A stretch of 64,000 nt of DNA from JAAYCT01 sp964499575 (GCA_964499575.1 CAZCLK010000006.1:19933-83932); one strand, 5' to 3'; shown: positions 45,572 through 55,437, counted from the stretch's first letter. Numbers and translations are program-made. The notes: a model not told the origin generated them from the sequence alone.

Positions 45572-46539
45572 ACGAGAGAATCATTTTTATGGGGACCCCC
45601 CCATTTGCGTCCGTCGTACTGGAACGCCTTCTGCTTTCCGGCTATCCTGTGATTGCGTGCTTTACTCAGCCGGACAAACCGGTCGGCAGGAAGATGAAAC
45701 TCACGCCGACTCCGGTTAAGGTAACGGCCGCTAAGTACGGTATTCCGGTTTTTCAACCGAACCGGCTGCGGGACGAAGAAGTCGTGCGCCAAATCAAGTC
45801 GCTTCAGCCGGATTTGATCATTACCGCCGCGTACGGAAAGATTCTGCCTGCAAGTGTATTGGAGATCCCCGAATACGGGTGCCTCAATGTGCACGGGTCA
45901 GTTTTACCCGGATACCGTGGGGCCGCCCCCATACAATGGGCGATCCTCAAAGGTGAGCGCGAGACCGGCGTCACCATTATGCGGATGGACGAGGGGATGG
46001 ATACCGGACCGGTGTTGTCCGGTGCCGTATGTCCGATCGGACACGATGAGAATGCGCCGGAACTGACGAAGCGTTTGGCCGAATTAGGGGCCGAACTGTT
46101 GGTAAATACCATCCCCGGATATTTGGACGGCACGATTCTTCTGATCCCGCAGGATCACGAAAGAGCCACATATGCGCCTCCGATCACCCGTGAACAGGGG
46201 CGGATCGATTGGACAGACTCCGCAGAATCCATCCACAACAGGATTCGCGCTCTTGTCGAATGGCCGGGTGCATACACCGGTTACAAAGGCAAAAGAATGA
46301 AGATATACTGTTCCGATCTTCCCGAAAACATTGATGAACTGATTCTTTCTTATCGCGCGACCTACGGGGAGCCGGATCCGGGCCGGTTGATATGCGCCCG
46401 CAAGGGGATACTGGCCGTCATGTGCGGAGATATTCCTTTGCTTCTTCGTTGCGTTCAGCCCGAGTCCTGTAAGAAACTCGACGCGGCCGAGTGTGCGCAC
46501 AATTTTTCCGTAGCGGATCAATTCGGCGGTGAAGGATGA
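45568..46539 (+). CDS. fmt: methionyl-tRNA formyltransferase
   Basis: Formylates initiator Met-tRNA; 323 residues. The start is a TTG that overlaps the def stop (TTGA). The N terminus has IIFMGTPPFASVVL and the catalytic region has ITAAYGKILP and NVHGSVLPGYRGAAPIQWAI. The C-terminal tRNA-binding domain follows from about residue 205. Its pairing with def is conserved. Its stop overlaps rsmB (ATGA). Confidence 0.96.
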   Translation: MNERIIFMGTPPFASVVLERLLLSGYPVIACFTQPDKPVGRKMKLTPTPVKVTAAKYGIPVFQPNRLRDEEVVRQIKSLQPDLIITAAYGKILPASVLEIPEYGCLNVHGSVLPGYRGAAPIQWAILKGERETGVTIMRMDEGMDTGPVLSGAVCPIGHDENAPELTKRLAELGAELLVNTIPGYLDGTILLIPQDHERATYAPPITREQGRIDWTDSAESIHNRIRALVEWPGAYTGYKGKRMKIYCSDLPENIDELILSYRATYGEPDPGRLICARKGILAVMCGDIPLLLRCVQPESCKKLDAAECAHNFSVADQFGGEG

Positions 46540-47912
46540 GCCGAGGCGCCGCCGATCCGAGGATGATCTGTTTTATGATGCTTTTCGAGGTGTACGAGAA
46601 AGAAGGATATGCCCAGTTGGTCCTCAAGCAAATCCTGAAAGGATACCCGGAACTGGAAGCGCGGGACAAAAGTTTCGTCACCGCGCTTTTCTACGGAGTG
46701 ATCACCCGAACCGTAACGTTGGATTATGTAATCGAAAAGTATAGCGTAAACGCCGTCTCCGAACTCGATCCCGCGATTCGGACCATTCTCCGGATGGGTG
46801 TATGGCAGATTCTTTTTTCCGACTCCATCCCGGATTATGCCGCAGTCAACACTTCGGTCGCGACTGCCGCCAAAATAGGGAATCCGGGAGGTAAGTCGCT
46901 CGTCAACGCAGTGCTTCGTGCCGTGGCATCCGAATCGGATCGTATCCGTGAACTCCTGCTGAAAGCGAAGCCCTATGTTCGTTTTTCACTGAGTCGTGAG
47001 ATCACTGGACTGCTGATCAAGTGGTACGGAGAGCAGAAAGCGCAGTCTATTGCCGACGCTTTTTTCGGCGAAGCAACTGTGACGGCGCGCGTCAACACGC
47101 TCAAGTGTACGCGACGTGAGCTCGCGGAAGCATTGGAGCAAGAGGGCGTGAAATGTAAGCCCGGCCGGCTGACGGATCAATCGCTGACGCTCGATCTTCA
47201 GGGTGTCTCCGTTGACTCGCTTCAGGCATACCGTGACGGTCTGTTTATGATTCAGGACGAGGCGGCGACACTCACAGGCATTATTGCCTGTCCCCGACCC
47301 GGAGACCGTGTGATGGACGTATGCGCCGCCCCGGGCGGAAAGAGTTGCCATATGGCGGAAATTTCCTCGGATCGGGCGGATATCCTGGCACTCGATATTC
47401 ACGAAAACAGACTGAAACTGATTGACGGGAACCGGAATCGGTTGGGAATCCGTTCGATCCGGACCGGAATATCGGATGCGCAGAACCCCGACCCGTCGGT
47501 AACCGGACCCGAGGAATCCTATGATATCGTTCTTTGCGATGTGCCGTGCAGCGGCTTGGGTCTTCTGAAAAGAAAACCGGATATTCGTCTGACGATCAAT
47601 TACGAGCGGATTCAGGCGCTTTTGGAGATTCAGAAGGATATTCTCATGAAATCGGCCCGCTATGTGAAGCCCGGCGGTGTATTGTTGTACAGCACCTGTA
47701 CAATCAATCCGGCCGAGAACGGCAATCGCGCGGATGATTTTTTGCGGGCATGCCCCGGCTTTGAGCCGGATCCGCTGGATGGATTGTTGCCGCGGATTTT
47801 GATGGCCGACAAAGGACATGCGGAGGATGCCCGGAAGGGCAGGATACTGCTCCTGCCCGACACGGACGGGTGCGACGGATTTTTTATCGCGAGAATGAGG
47901 CGGATCGCATGA
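46536..47912 (+). CDS. rsmB: 16S rRNA (cytosine-967-C5) methyltransferase
   Basis: Protein of 458 residues with an N-terminal NusB-like RNA-binding domain (about 1-135) and a C-terminal Rossmann methyltransferase. SAM motif I is MDVCAAPGGKS; the two catalytic cysteines are in CDVPCSGLG and STCTINPAEN. The fmt-rsmB-rlmN order is typical of Clostridia. Both ends overlap the neighbours by 4 bases. Confidence 0.94.
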   Translation: MSRGAADPRMICFMMLFEVYEKEGYAQLVLKQILKGYPELEARDKSFVTALFYGVITRTVTLDYVIEKYSVNAVSELDPAIRTILRMGVWQILFSDSIPDYAAVNTSVATAAKIGNPGGKSLVNAVLRAVASESDRIRELLLKAKPYVRFSLSREITGLLIKWYGEQKAQSIADAFFGEATVTARVNTLKCTRRELAEALEQEGVKCKPGRLTDQSLTLDLQGVSVDSLQAYRDGLFMIQDEAATLTGIIACPRPGDRVMDVCAAPGGKSCHMAEISSDRADILALDIHENRLKLIDGNRNRLGIRSIRTGISDAQNPDPSVTGPEESYDIVLCDVPCSGLGLLKRKPDIRLTINYERIQALLEIQKDILMKSARYVKPGGVLLYSTCTINPAENGNRADDFLRACPGFEPDPLDGLLPRILMADKGHAEDARKGRILLLPDTDGCDGFFIARMRRIA

Positions 47913-48979
47913 GTAATAAGCCGTTTATTATGGATTTGACCGATGACCAATGGGCAGAGTGGATGCGTGCGCGCAGTTTTCCGCGTTTCCGCGCGGATCA
48001 GATTATCGGGTGGCTTATTAAGGGCGTTTTCGATCCCAAAGAAATGAAAAACCTGCCTCAAACGATCGTTTCTGAGCTTCAAAACAGCTTCGATCCCGAA
48101 TCGTTTGTTCTCGAAAAGGAATCGGTCTCCCGAATCGACGGCACGAGCAAGTACGTTTTTCGTCTCGGAGACAAGAATCGCATCGAGACCGTTTTAATGA
48201 AATACCGTTTCGGAAACTCGGTTTGCATTTCGTCGCAGGCGGGTTGTAAAATGGGCTGCAGTTTCTGCGCATCCGCGCATGCCGGGTTCGGACGGAATCT
48301 GACGGCCGGCGAGATGCTCGCTCAAGTGATCCTGCCCGGCAAATTTACGGGGGAACGCGTTTCCCGCGTCGTCGTGATGGGGATCGGTGAGCCGTTTGAT
48401 AATTATGAGAATCTCATCTCCTTCCTTGACCGCATAAACAGTCCGAAAGGCTTGAATTTAGGCGCTCGTCACATTACCGTTTCAACTTGCGGACTGGTTC
48501 CTCAAATGATAGAATTCATGTGTGTCGATAAGCAGGTCAATCTCTCCGTTTCACTGCATGCGGCAAATGACGCGCTAAGAAGCCGGCTGATGCCCGTGAA
48601 CCGGTCGTTTCAACTGGACCCCTTGATGCGCGCGTGCAGGGAATATACGCGCAAGACGGGAAGGCGCATCACGTTTGAGTACGCATTGTTGGACGGGGTC
48701 AATGATTCCCCGGAGGATGCGCGCCAATTGGCGTCTCTGCTTCGCGGCATGAACGCGCACATCAATTTGATCGCGGCCAATGAGTTCCCGGGAAGCCCTT
48801 TCCGGAGAAGCCGGCCTGGAGTCGTTCAGGCTTTTCGGGAAAACCTTGAACGTTTGGGCATGAATGCGACGCTTCGGCGGGAGATGGGTTCGGATATCAT
48901 GGCGGCCTGCGGACAATTAAGAAGAGGTCTTGTCGGAAGCGATCAAGGGGAACAATCGACTGTCGATGCCGGAGATTAG
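47909..48979 (+). CDS. rlmN: dual-specificity 23S rRNA/tRNA adenine-C2 methyltransferase
   Basis: Radical-SAM enzyme of 356 residues that methylates C2 of an adenine in 23S rRNA (A2503 in E. coli) and in tRNA. The 4Fe-4S motif is CKMGCSFC within SSQAGCKMGCSFCAS. The methyl-carrying Cys is in DIMAACGQL near the C terminus. The start is the ATG overlapping the rsmB stop. Cfr-type resistance methyltransferases are related, but the gene context and overall fit favour RlmN. Confidence 0.94.
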   Translation: MSNKPFIMDLTDDQWAEWMRARSFPRFRADQIIGWLIKGVFDPKEMKNLPQTIVSELQNSFDPESFVLEKESVSRIDGTSKYVFRLGDKNRIETVLMKYRFGNSVCISSQAGCKMGCSFCASAHAGFGRNLTAGEMLAQVILPGKFTGERVSRVVVMGIGEPFDNYENLISFLDRINSPKGLNLGARHITVSTCGLVPQMIEFMCVDKQVNLSVSLHAANDALRSRLMPVNRSFQLDPLMRACREYTRKTGRRITFEYALLDGVNDSPEDARQLASLLRGMNAHINLIAANEFPGSPFRRSRPGVVQAFRENLERLGMNATLRREMGSDIMAACGQLRRGLVGSDQGEQSTVDAGD

Positions 48980-48986
48980 GTGAATT

Positions 48987-49742
48987 ATGAGATATGCAAG
49001 CGCAACCGATAAGGGTATGGTTCGCGAGAAGAACGAGGACTTTCACGCGATTCTGAGCGTGGGAGACAGCGGCGTCTTTGTCGTCGCGGACGGAATGGGC
49101 GGTCATGCGGTCGGCGAGATCGCGAGCAGAACCGCTGTCGAATTTGCGTTATCCGCGTTGCCTCAGCAATTGGAGAAAGCCCGTTGCGTCGAAGACATCG
49201 AGAAAATTCTTCATGAAACGATAGAACAGGCCAATGTGCGGGTCTATCTTCAGTCTCTGGACAACAAGGAGTACCGGGGAATGGGGACGACCCTTACCCT
49301 CGCGGTTTTCAGACATTGGCGGCTGTATATCTCACATATCGGCGATTGTCGGGTATATTTGCTTCACGGCGGATCTCTGGAGCGCCTGACCGTCGATCAC
49401 ACGCTTGTTCAGGAATTGGTCGACATGGGATCGATTTCGCCGAAAGAAGCCGAGACCCACCCCAAACGGCATGTGCTTGTCCGGTCACTCGGTGTCAACG
49501 AATACATGAAGCCGGATACATATTCCTTCGATATCTCCGAGGGGGATTTGATCCTGATGTGTACGGACGGCCTGTACGGATATGTCGATGAGGAAACGAT
49601 CCGAAAGATCCTGAAGCGTCACAAAAATCTGGATGCCTGTGTCCGTCAGTTGATTGATACGGCCAACGATGCAGGCGGCCCCGATAATATCACCGCGATC
49701 CTGATACATTGCGCAATGGAAAAGAATAAGGAGTCGCTATGA
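48987..49742 (+). CDS. prpC: PP2C-type Ser/Thr phosphatase (PrpC/Stp)
   Basis: Metal-dependent phosphatase of 251 residues. Motifs DKGMVREKNEDF, VVADGMGGHAVGE, GTTLTL, HIGDCRVYL, MCTDGLYGYV and GGPDNITAIL supply the two-metal site. It overlaps the kinase gene by 4 bases (ATGA); the pair controls reversible phosphorylation of wall and division proteins. Confidence 0.94.
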   Translation: MRYASATDKGMVREKNEDFHAILSVGDSGVFVVADGMGGHAVGEIASRTAVEFALSALPQQLEKARCVEDIEKILHETIEQANVRVYLQSLDNKEYRGMGTTLTLAVFRHWRLYISHIGDCRVYLLHGGSLERLTVDHTLVQELVDMGSISPKEAETHPKRHVLVRSLGVNEYMKPDTYSFDISEGDLILMCTDGLYGYVDEETIRKILKRHKNLDACVRQLIDTANDAGGPDNITAILIHCAMEKNKESL

Positions 49743-51826
49743 GTACAGCATCCAACGGCCCCGAAGGAAAAATTCTCGGCGGGCGTTATCGAATCGCCAA
49801 ATTAATCGGCACCGGCGGAATGGCCAATGTATATCTTGCCGCGGATATGACATCCGGAGCTATGGTCGCAATCAAGATCCTTAAGCCCGAATTTTCGGCG
49901 GACAGCGAATTTATTAAGCGGTTTGATACCGAAGCCAAGGCGGCCGCGGCGCTTTCTCACGCAAACATCGTACGCGTTCTCGGTATCGGCCAGGAAGGCA
50001 CATTTCGATACATGGTCCAGGAGTATGTGGAGGGCATTTCGCTCAAGGAGTTAATCCGCCAAAACCATCACATCGATTGGCGGATTGCTGTCCCGATCGC
50101 CATCCAGGTTGGACTTGCCCTCGAGCATGCCCATCAGAACGGGATCGTTCACCGCGACATCAAGCCGCATAACATCATGATTACCAAGGATCGAATCGCG
50201 AAGGTGACGGATTTCGGTATTGCCCGTGCCGCGACCAGTAATACAATCACACTGACCTCGGGAGGGGCGCTCGGTTCCGTGCATTATTTTTCTCCGGAGC
50301 AGGCACGCGGCGCAATGGTCGGCCCGGCATCGGATATTTACTCGACGGGCGTCATGCTTTTCGAGATGATCACGGGGCGCTTGCCGTTCGACGGAGACAC
50401 CCCCGTGGCTGTGGCGGTGAAACATCTTCAGGAACCGGTCCCGCTGGCCTCCGGTTTTATTCCCGGAGTGCCCCGCGGTTTGGACGCGATTATTCAGAAA
50501 AGCATGCAGAAGGGCATTGAGGCCCGCTACTCAACCATACGCGATATGGTATCCGAGCTTGACGCCCTCATGGTGGACCCGAACGGCACGTACGGTGTCG
50601 TCTCCCAACCGGAGACATACGACACGACCACCAATCATATGCCGTCCATGCGTCAGGAGCCGAGTTACTCGAAGCTTCGGGATATCGAGAGATCCATCGA
50701 GAAGCGGCGGCGCTCCCGCCTCAAGGATAATATTCTGGTCATTCTTCTGGTGATGGTTATCGTCGGCGTTTTAATCGGGGTGGGTGCTTTAATTCTTGAC
50801 ACGCTTGCCGACAGTATCAACAGAAAGGTTCCGCAGGCCTTTGAGGTCGATAATTATGTCGGAAAATCCATCAACGAAGTGATTGAAGAATTCAAAGCCC
50901 AGGGCTTCAACAATTATGATTACATCTATGAGCAAAGATCCGATTTCGGCGAGAATATCGTTTTCGAGCAGAACATCCCGGCCGGGACCTCAATCAAGGC
51001 ATCGAGCAATAAATTGATTCTCAAGGTCAGCAAACTGGAAGACTCGATCATCCTTGAGGACTATCGGGGAATGGATTACAAAACCGCGGAAACCGTTCTC
51101 GACGCCATGGGTTTCACGGTCTTTGTTATTTCGGAGATTAATGACTCCTTGGAACCCGGAACGGTGATCCGAACGGAGCCTTCCTTCGGGACACCCATCA
51201 AGCAAAATGCCTCGATCACCATCATATACAGCACGCAAACCGAGACCATCACGGTCCCCAAACTGTTTAACCTAACGCTTGAGGCGGCTGAAAAGGTGAT
51301 CGAGGAGAATGGACTGGTTCTCGGGCCGATCGAGGTCAACCCGGCGGCGGAAGGTCTTTCCAAGCGGGAGCAGTACGTTCTTCTGACGGACCCTGTAGAG
51401 GGAACGACGGTCAACCGCAAATCGTCGATCAAACTCTTTGTCGGAACGGTTGAAGATGCCCAGAGGGGCGGAACGCCGACACCGACACCGACTCCGGCTC
51501 CGTACATCCTGACGCTTCAGGTCGAACCTGCAAGCGGCGGAACGGTTCAGGGTGCGGGGACGATCCTCGAGGCGACGGAGGTTACGATTATCGCCACTCC
51601 CGCCGGCGGGTATAACTTTTCTCATTGGGCGGACGCGAACGGAGCTTCGGTCAGTACTTTACCGCAGTATGTATTTACCATGCCGGCAGCGGATTATACC
51701 CTGACCGCGGTTTTTGTCCCTCAGCCGACGGTGACGCCGACTCCGACGGTGACACCGACGACGACACCGACGACAGCGACGACACCGACGACTCCGCCGA
51801 CTACTACTCCGGAGGATGACCCCTAA
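49739..51826 (+). CDS. prkC: PASTA Ser/Thr kinase (PrkC/Stk) with extra C-terminal repeat domain
   Basis: Membrane kinase of 695 residues. The cytoplasmic Hanks-type domain (about 15-275) has GTGGMANVYLA, K46, HRDIKPHNIMI and DFGIA. A basic juxtamembrane region leads to one TM (about 331-356) and three extracellular PASTA repeats (about 365-575) that bind muropeptides. Unusually, after a TPTPTPTPAP linker comes a fourth domain (about 590-658) with the InlB B-repeat-like pattern (EPASGGTVQGAGT, GYNFSHWAD, MPAADYTLTAVF), then a Thr/Pro tail of about 35 residues. The upstream gene encodes its phosphatase. The added domain may bind wall or another surface component; this is inference. Confidence 0.94.
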   Translation: MSTASNGPEGKILGGRYRIAKLIGTGGMANVYLAADMTSGAMVAIKILKPEFSADSEFIKRFDTEAKAAAALSHANIVRVLGIGQEGTFRYMVQEYVEGISLKELIRQNHHIDWRIAVPIAIQVGLALEHAHQNGIVHRDIKPHNIMITKDRIAKVTDFGIARAATSNTITLTSGGALGSVHYFSPEQARGAMVGPASDIYSTGVMLFEMITGRLPFDGDTPVAVAVKHLQEPVPLASGFIPGVPRGLDAIIQKSMQKGIEARYSTIRDMVSELDALMVDPNGTYGVVSQPETYDTTTNHMPSMRQEPSYSKLRDIERSIEKRRRSRLKDNILVILLVMVIVGVLIGVGALILDTLADSINRKVPQAFEVDNYVGKSINEVIEEFKAQGFNNYDYIYEQRSDFGENIVFEQNIPAGTSIKASSNKLILKVSKLEDSIILEDYRGMDYKTAETVLDAMGFTVFVISEINDSLEPGTVIRTEPSFGTPIKQNASITIIYSTQTETITVPKLFNLTLEAAEKVIEENGLVLGPIEVNPAAEGLSKREQYVLLTDPVEGTTVNRKSSIKLFVGTVEDAQRGGTPTPTPTPAPYILTLQVEPASGGTVQGAGTILEATEVTIIATPAGGYNFSHWADANGASVSTLPQYVFTMPAADYTLTAVFVPQPTVTPTPTVTPTTTPTTATTPTTPPTTTPEDDP

Positions 51827-52791
51827 TGAGTCCGGACAGTAAAGCCGGACGACCGCAGTACGGATTCTCTGAGGATGCGTCCGTTGCCCCACCGGGGATT
51901 ATCGTCAAGGGAGTCGGGGGACTGTATACGGTTCACACAGAGGACGGCAGGATGCTTCAGGCTAAACCGCGCGGAGTTTTCAGAAGGAAACGTCTGGTGC
52001 CGACTGTCGGAGACCGCGTGGAGTACGAACGGTCCGGAGATCCTGATATTCCTTATGTAATTACTTCAATTTCGAAAAGAAAAAACCTCATGCTCCGTCC
52101 GCCGATATCCAATCTGGACGTTTTGATTCTGACTTTTTCGACGAAACAACCGGTCCCTTATCTGGAGATGCTGGATAAACTCCTGATCCTGTGCGCCAAG
52201 GAGGGGATACGACCGGCGATCTGGATCACTAAGATGGACCTCGACCCCGAATTCGGGGAGCGTTTACGAGCCGTCTACTCGGATGCGGGGTACGATGTGC
52301 TTTGCTCGACGAACACCGAGCCGATTCCGCCGGATATTCTGCCGAAGTATTTTGAAGGAAATACCGTTGGCTTTGCCGGGCAATCCGGTGTCGGAAAGTC
52401 GACCTTGTGCAACATGTTGACCGGAATCCCCGAACGGGAGGTCGGAGTCATCAGCGATCGGCTCAACACGGGAAAACATACGACACGCCACGTCGAACTG
52501 TCTCCTTTTATGGGTGGTTATCTCGCCGACTCTCCGGGCTTTTCGAATTTGGACGTGCTTCGGATGCAATTGGAGACGAAAGACATACGTCTCGGGTATA
52601 ATGAACTCAACAGAATTATCGGGAAATGCCGGTTTGAAGATTGTATGCATACCGGTGAAAAGGGTTGCGCGATCGACGACGCCCGAATGGATCCGGGGCG
52701 CCTCCTGCGTTACCGGTCGATGATCCGGGAGACTTTGTCGATAAGTGCGTCCGGAATAAATTACGGGGAGAAGAAACATGGCGGATTATAG
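51826..52791 (+). CDS. rsgA: ribosome small subunit-dependent GTPase A
   Basis: Circularly permuted GTPase that aids late 30S assembly; 321 residues. An N-terminal OB domain (to about 95) is followed by the G domain in permuted order: WITKMDLD (G4-like), GQSGVGKSTLCNML (G1), DSPGF (G3), and a zinc domain with CRFEDCMHTGEKGCA. The ATG shares one base with the prkC stop (TAATG). The N-terminal extension of about 20 residues before the OB domain is slightly long. Confidence 0.94.
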   Translation: MSPDSKAGRPQYGFSEDASVAPPGIIVKGVGGLYTVHTEDGRMLQAKPRGVFRRKRLVPTVGDRVEYERSGDPDIPYVITSISKRKNLMLRPPISNLDVLILTFSTKQPVPYLEMLDKLLILCAKEGIRPAIWITKMDLDPEFGERLRAVYSDAGYDVLCSTNTEPIPPDILPKYFEGNTVGFAGQSGVGKSTLCNMLTGIPEREVGVISDRLNTGKHTTRHVELSPFMGGYLADSPGFSNLDVLRMQLETKDIRLGYNELNRIIGKCRFEDCMHTGEKGCAIDDARMDPGRLLRYRSMIRETLSISASGINYGEKKHGGL

Positions 52792-53443
52792 GCGTGTTGA
52801 AATTGCGCCGTCCATTTTGGCGGCGGATTTTTCGCGGCTCGGCGAGGAAATCAAAAATGTCGAACCGGAGGTTAAAATACTCCACATTGACGTGATGGAC
52901 GGCCATTATGTGCCCAATATCACGATCGGTGTCCCGGTCATTCAATCGATTCGAAAAATCACGCCGCTGGTGTTCGACGTCCACCTCATGGTGGTGGATC
53001 CCGTACCCTTTGTCATCCCGTTTTCCGAGGCCGGATCGGATATTATTACTCTTCATGTCGAAACGCTCGAAGATCCGGATGCCGGTATCGATCTCATTCA
53101 CTCTTTAGGTAAGCGGGCCGGATTGTCCGTTCACCCGGATACGCCGGTCGAAGCGCTGTTCCCCTATTTGAGCAAGCTCGATACCGTACTGGTCATGTCG
53201 GTCCGTCCCGGATTCGGGGGCCAAAAATTCATGCCGGAAGCGCTGGAACGGGTTAGCAGGATTCACCGGGAACTCCTGAGAATCGACGGACGCGCTTTAA
53301 TATCCGTAGACGGGGGAATAACGGCTGGAAACGCCGGGTCAATCGTCGAGGCGGGTGCAAGCGTTCTCGTCGTCGGAAGTTCAATCTTCGGCACGGATGA
53401 CCCGCGAAAATCCGTCGCGGAACTGAAGAAATGCGTTACGTAA
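52778..53443 (+). CDS. rpe: ribulose-phosphate 3-epimerase
   Basis: TIM-barrel enzyme of the pentose phosphate pathway, 221 residues. Motifs: APSILAADFSRL, HIDVMDGHYVPNITIG, DVHLMV, VMSVRPGFGGQKF and SVDGGITAGNA supply the metal and acid/base residues. GGGGAGAAG precedes the ATG, which overlaps rsgA by 14 bases. The rsgA-rpe-thiN order is conserved in Firmicutes. Confidence 0.96.
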   Translation: MADYRRVEIAPSILAADFSRLGEEIKNVEPEVKILHIDVMDGHYVPNITIGVPVIQSIRKITPLVFDVHLMVVDPVPFVIPFSEAGSDIITLHVETLEDPDAGIDLIHSLGKRAGLSVHPDTPVEALFPYLSKLDTVLVMSVRPGFGGQKFMPEALERVSRIHRELLRIDGRALISVDGGITAGNAGSIVEAGASVLVVGSSIFGTDDPRKSVAELKKCVT

Positions 53444-54129
53444 TCCTCTGCGGGGGAACAAGGATCGATCGCGAGAAAATTGCCTCGCAAATATCCCCGT
53501 CGGATTATATTCTGTGCGCGGACGAAGGAGCGGTTCATGCCCGTAAAATGGGTATTCTGCCGCATCGGATCCTTGGGGATATGGATTCAATCGATCAGGA
53601 AACGCTGGATTGGGCGGAATTCAAGGGGATTCCGACAGAAGTGTTTCCCGTTGAAAAAGATATGACTGACTCGGAATTGTGTCTTTCACGGGTTCCCGAA
53701 AACGAGCCGATCCTTTTCGTGATGCCGCTGTCCGGCCGTTTTGACCATGTGCTGTCCAATATCATGATCGCCGCCGCATATGCCCGGGAAGGGCGTAGTA
53801 TTGTTGTTACGGACGGGTTCACAACGATCTTTCCGCTCGCCGGGCCCGCCTTCCTGACGGTCAATTTTTCGGATCACAAGAGAATCCTCGGCGCAGAAAA
53901 CCTGATTATATCCCTGATCCCGGTCTTCGGACCTGCGGAGCAGGTTCGGTTGACCGGGATGTATTATCCTTTAGACGGCCTCACGATATTTCCCGGTCGA
54001 TCTTTGGGTGTCAGCAACCGTCCCGCTCAAGGCGCCGAAAAGGCGGAGATATCACTAGACAAAGGCGTACTTCTGGTCGTTATTTCGCCGGAGGGCGAAA
54101 CGACCGATCTACAGTGTTGCATGTCATGA
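53431..54129 (+). CDS. thiN: thiamine pyrophosphokinase
   Basis: Transfers pyrophosphate from ATP to thiamine; 232 residues. Motifs: CADEGAVHARKMG, ILGDMDSID and KDMTDSELCLS in the N-terminal domain, PLSGRFDHVLSN, and a C-terminal beta domain. It overlaps rpe by 13 bases and ends the cluster, 29 bases from the convergent aminotransferase gene; no terminator hairpin is seen between them. Confidence 0.92.
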   Translation: MRYVILCGGTRIDREKIASQISPSDYILCADEGAVHARKMGILPHRILGDMDSIDQETLDWAEFKGIPTEVFPVEKDMTDSELCLSRVPENEPILFVMPLSGRFDHVLSNIMIAAAYAREGRSIVVTDGFTTIFPLAGPAFLTVNFSDHKRILGAENLIISLIPVFGPAEQVRLTGMYYPLDGLTIFPGRSLGVSNRPAQGAEKAEISLDKGVLLVVISPEGETTDLQCCMS

Positions 54130-54158
54130 AACGGTGAATGATATAATTCGAAAAACGT

Positions 54159-55331
54159 CTAGTCACACAGTCCGTAACTTTTTCCGATAACGTGAAAAGC
54201 TTCCTTCGACCCGAGTATCGTTTTTTCGGATGCACAGAATGCCAGCCGAAAGAATCCGGGGCACGCGAATGCCGATCCCGGAACCACCAGGATTCGCTCT
54301 TCGGCGCATCGCGTGCAGAAGTCCAAATCGTTTTCGGGAGACCGGGCAAACAGATAGAAAGCGCCGGACGGTTTGTTTACGGTAAAGCCGGCTCCGATCA
54401 ATATGTCATAGAGCAAGTTCCTGCGTTTTTCATAATTCGCGATATCTACTTTCGCATGAATGGAGCATTCAATCACTTTCTGGAAAAGGGCCGGTGCGTT
54501 GACGCTTCCGAGGATCCTGTTGGCAAGAACGATCGCCTGGGTCAACAATTCGAAATCTTCGTGTTCGGGGCTGACCGCAGAGTAGCCGATCCGCTCGCCC
54601 GGCAGGGAAAGGGATTTGCTCCATGAATAGCAGATGATCAGGTTCTTGATGACGCTCATCGTCGACGGAGCCGAACACCCGTCATATACAAGTTCGCGGT
54701 AGGGCTCATCCGATATGATATGGATCACATGATCGCGGGCAAGCAGACGGTCATTGAGTGCGGAAAGAATCTCCTTGGGATAGAGAGCTCCGCTTGGGTT
54801 GTTCGGAGAATTGATAATGATCGCTTTGGTTTTGGGACCGATGGCCGCGTCGATCCGGTCCGGGTTTGGCATAAACGTATCCGCGTCGGTCGGAACAATG
54901 ACCGCGACACCGCAGTGGTTCTCGATATAGTTGACATATTCCATGAAAAAAGGAGCAAGCAGTATGACTTCGTCCCCCGGATCGAGGATCGACTTCAGGA
55001 CGGCGTTCATCGCTCCCGCCGCGCCGACGGTCATGCAGATTGCCTCCGGAGGCACCGTGACGGATTCGGTGGAAACAGACCGCGCGACGGCGGTACGGGT
55101 CGAAAGATACCCGCTGTTCGACATGTAGCCGTGCATGCCCGGCGCCGGTGAGGCCGTCAAATCGCACAGTGAGCGAACGACTTCCTCCGGCGGCTCCAGA
55201 TCCGGATTGCCGATCGAAAAATCATAAACATGATCCGCTCCGTAAATTCCCTTGAGGCGGTTGCCTTCCTCGAACATTTTACGGATCATCGAACCGGACC
55301 GGATGCTGGCAGTCATTTTTTGTGATATCAT
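54159..55331 (-). CDS. PLP-dependent class I/II aminotransferase
   Basis: Fold-type I aminotransferase of 390 residues. The start is ATG at 55331 with GGAGG 6 bases upstream. Visible motifs are GNPDLEPPEEV near the N terminus, NSPNNPSGALYPKE, ISDEPYRELVY, the Schiff-base lysine in YSWSKSLSLPGERIGY and the C-terminal FRLAFCAS with the substrate-carboxylate Arg. It resembles the aspartate/aromatic aminotransferase group (AspC/PatA-like) that Clostridia often carry in several copies. Substrate unknown. It is alone on the minus strand, divergent from infC. Confidence 0.88.
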   Translation of the reverse strand: MISQKMTASIRSGSMIRKMFEEGNRLKGIYGADHVYDFSIGNPDLEPPEEVVRSLCDLTASPAPGMHGYMSNSGYLSTRTAVARSVSTESVTVPPEAICMTVGAAGAMNAVLKSILDPGDEVILLAPFFMEYVNYIENHCGVAVIVPTDADTFMPNPDRIDAAIGPKTKAIIINSPNNPSGALYPKEILSALNDRLLARDHVIHIISDEPYRELVYDGCSAPSTMSVIKNLIICYSWSKSLSLPGERIGYSAVSPEHEDFELLTQAIVLANRILGSVNAPALFQKVIECSIHAKVDIANYEKRRNLLYDILIGAGFTVNKPSGAFYLFARSPENDLDFCTRCAEERILVVPGSAFACPGFFRLAFCASEKTILGSKEAFHVIGKSYGLCD

Positions 55332-55364
55332 ATGGATCCTCCGTGTTTTTCGATCATGAAGCAC

Positions 55365-55373
55365 ATTATATCA
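55365..55373 (-). promoter_or_regulatory. extended -10 promoter of the aminotransferase gene
   Basis: TGATATAAT on the minus strand, 34 bases before the ATG. No good -35 box is visible, consistent with an extended -10 promoter. Confidence 0.5.
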
Positions 55374-55403
55374 CGAAAATTCCAGCGGATTCGCATCCCG
55401 TGA

Positions 55404-55432
55404 TTGACAAGCGAAAAGTAAACGTGTAATAT
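55404..55432 (+). promoter_or_regulatory. sigma-A promoter of the infC operon
   Basis: Consensus TTGACA (55404-55409), exact 17-base spacer and TAATAT (55427-55432). The strongest promoter match in the window, as expected for a translation operon. Confidence 0.85.
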
Positions 55433-55437
55433 GTCAC

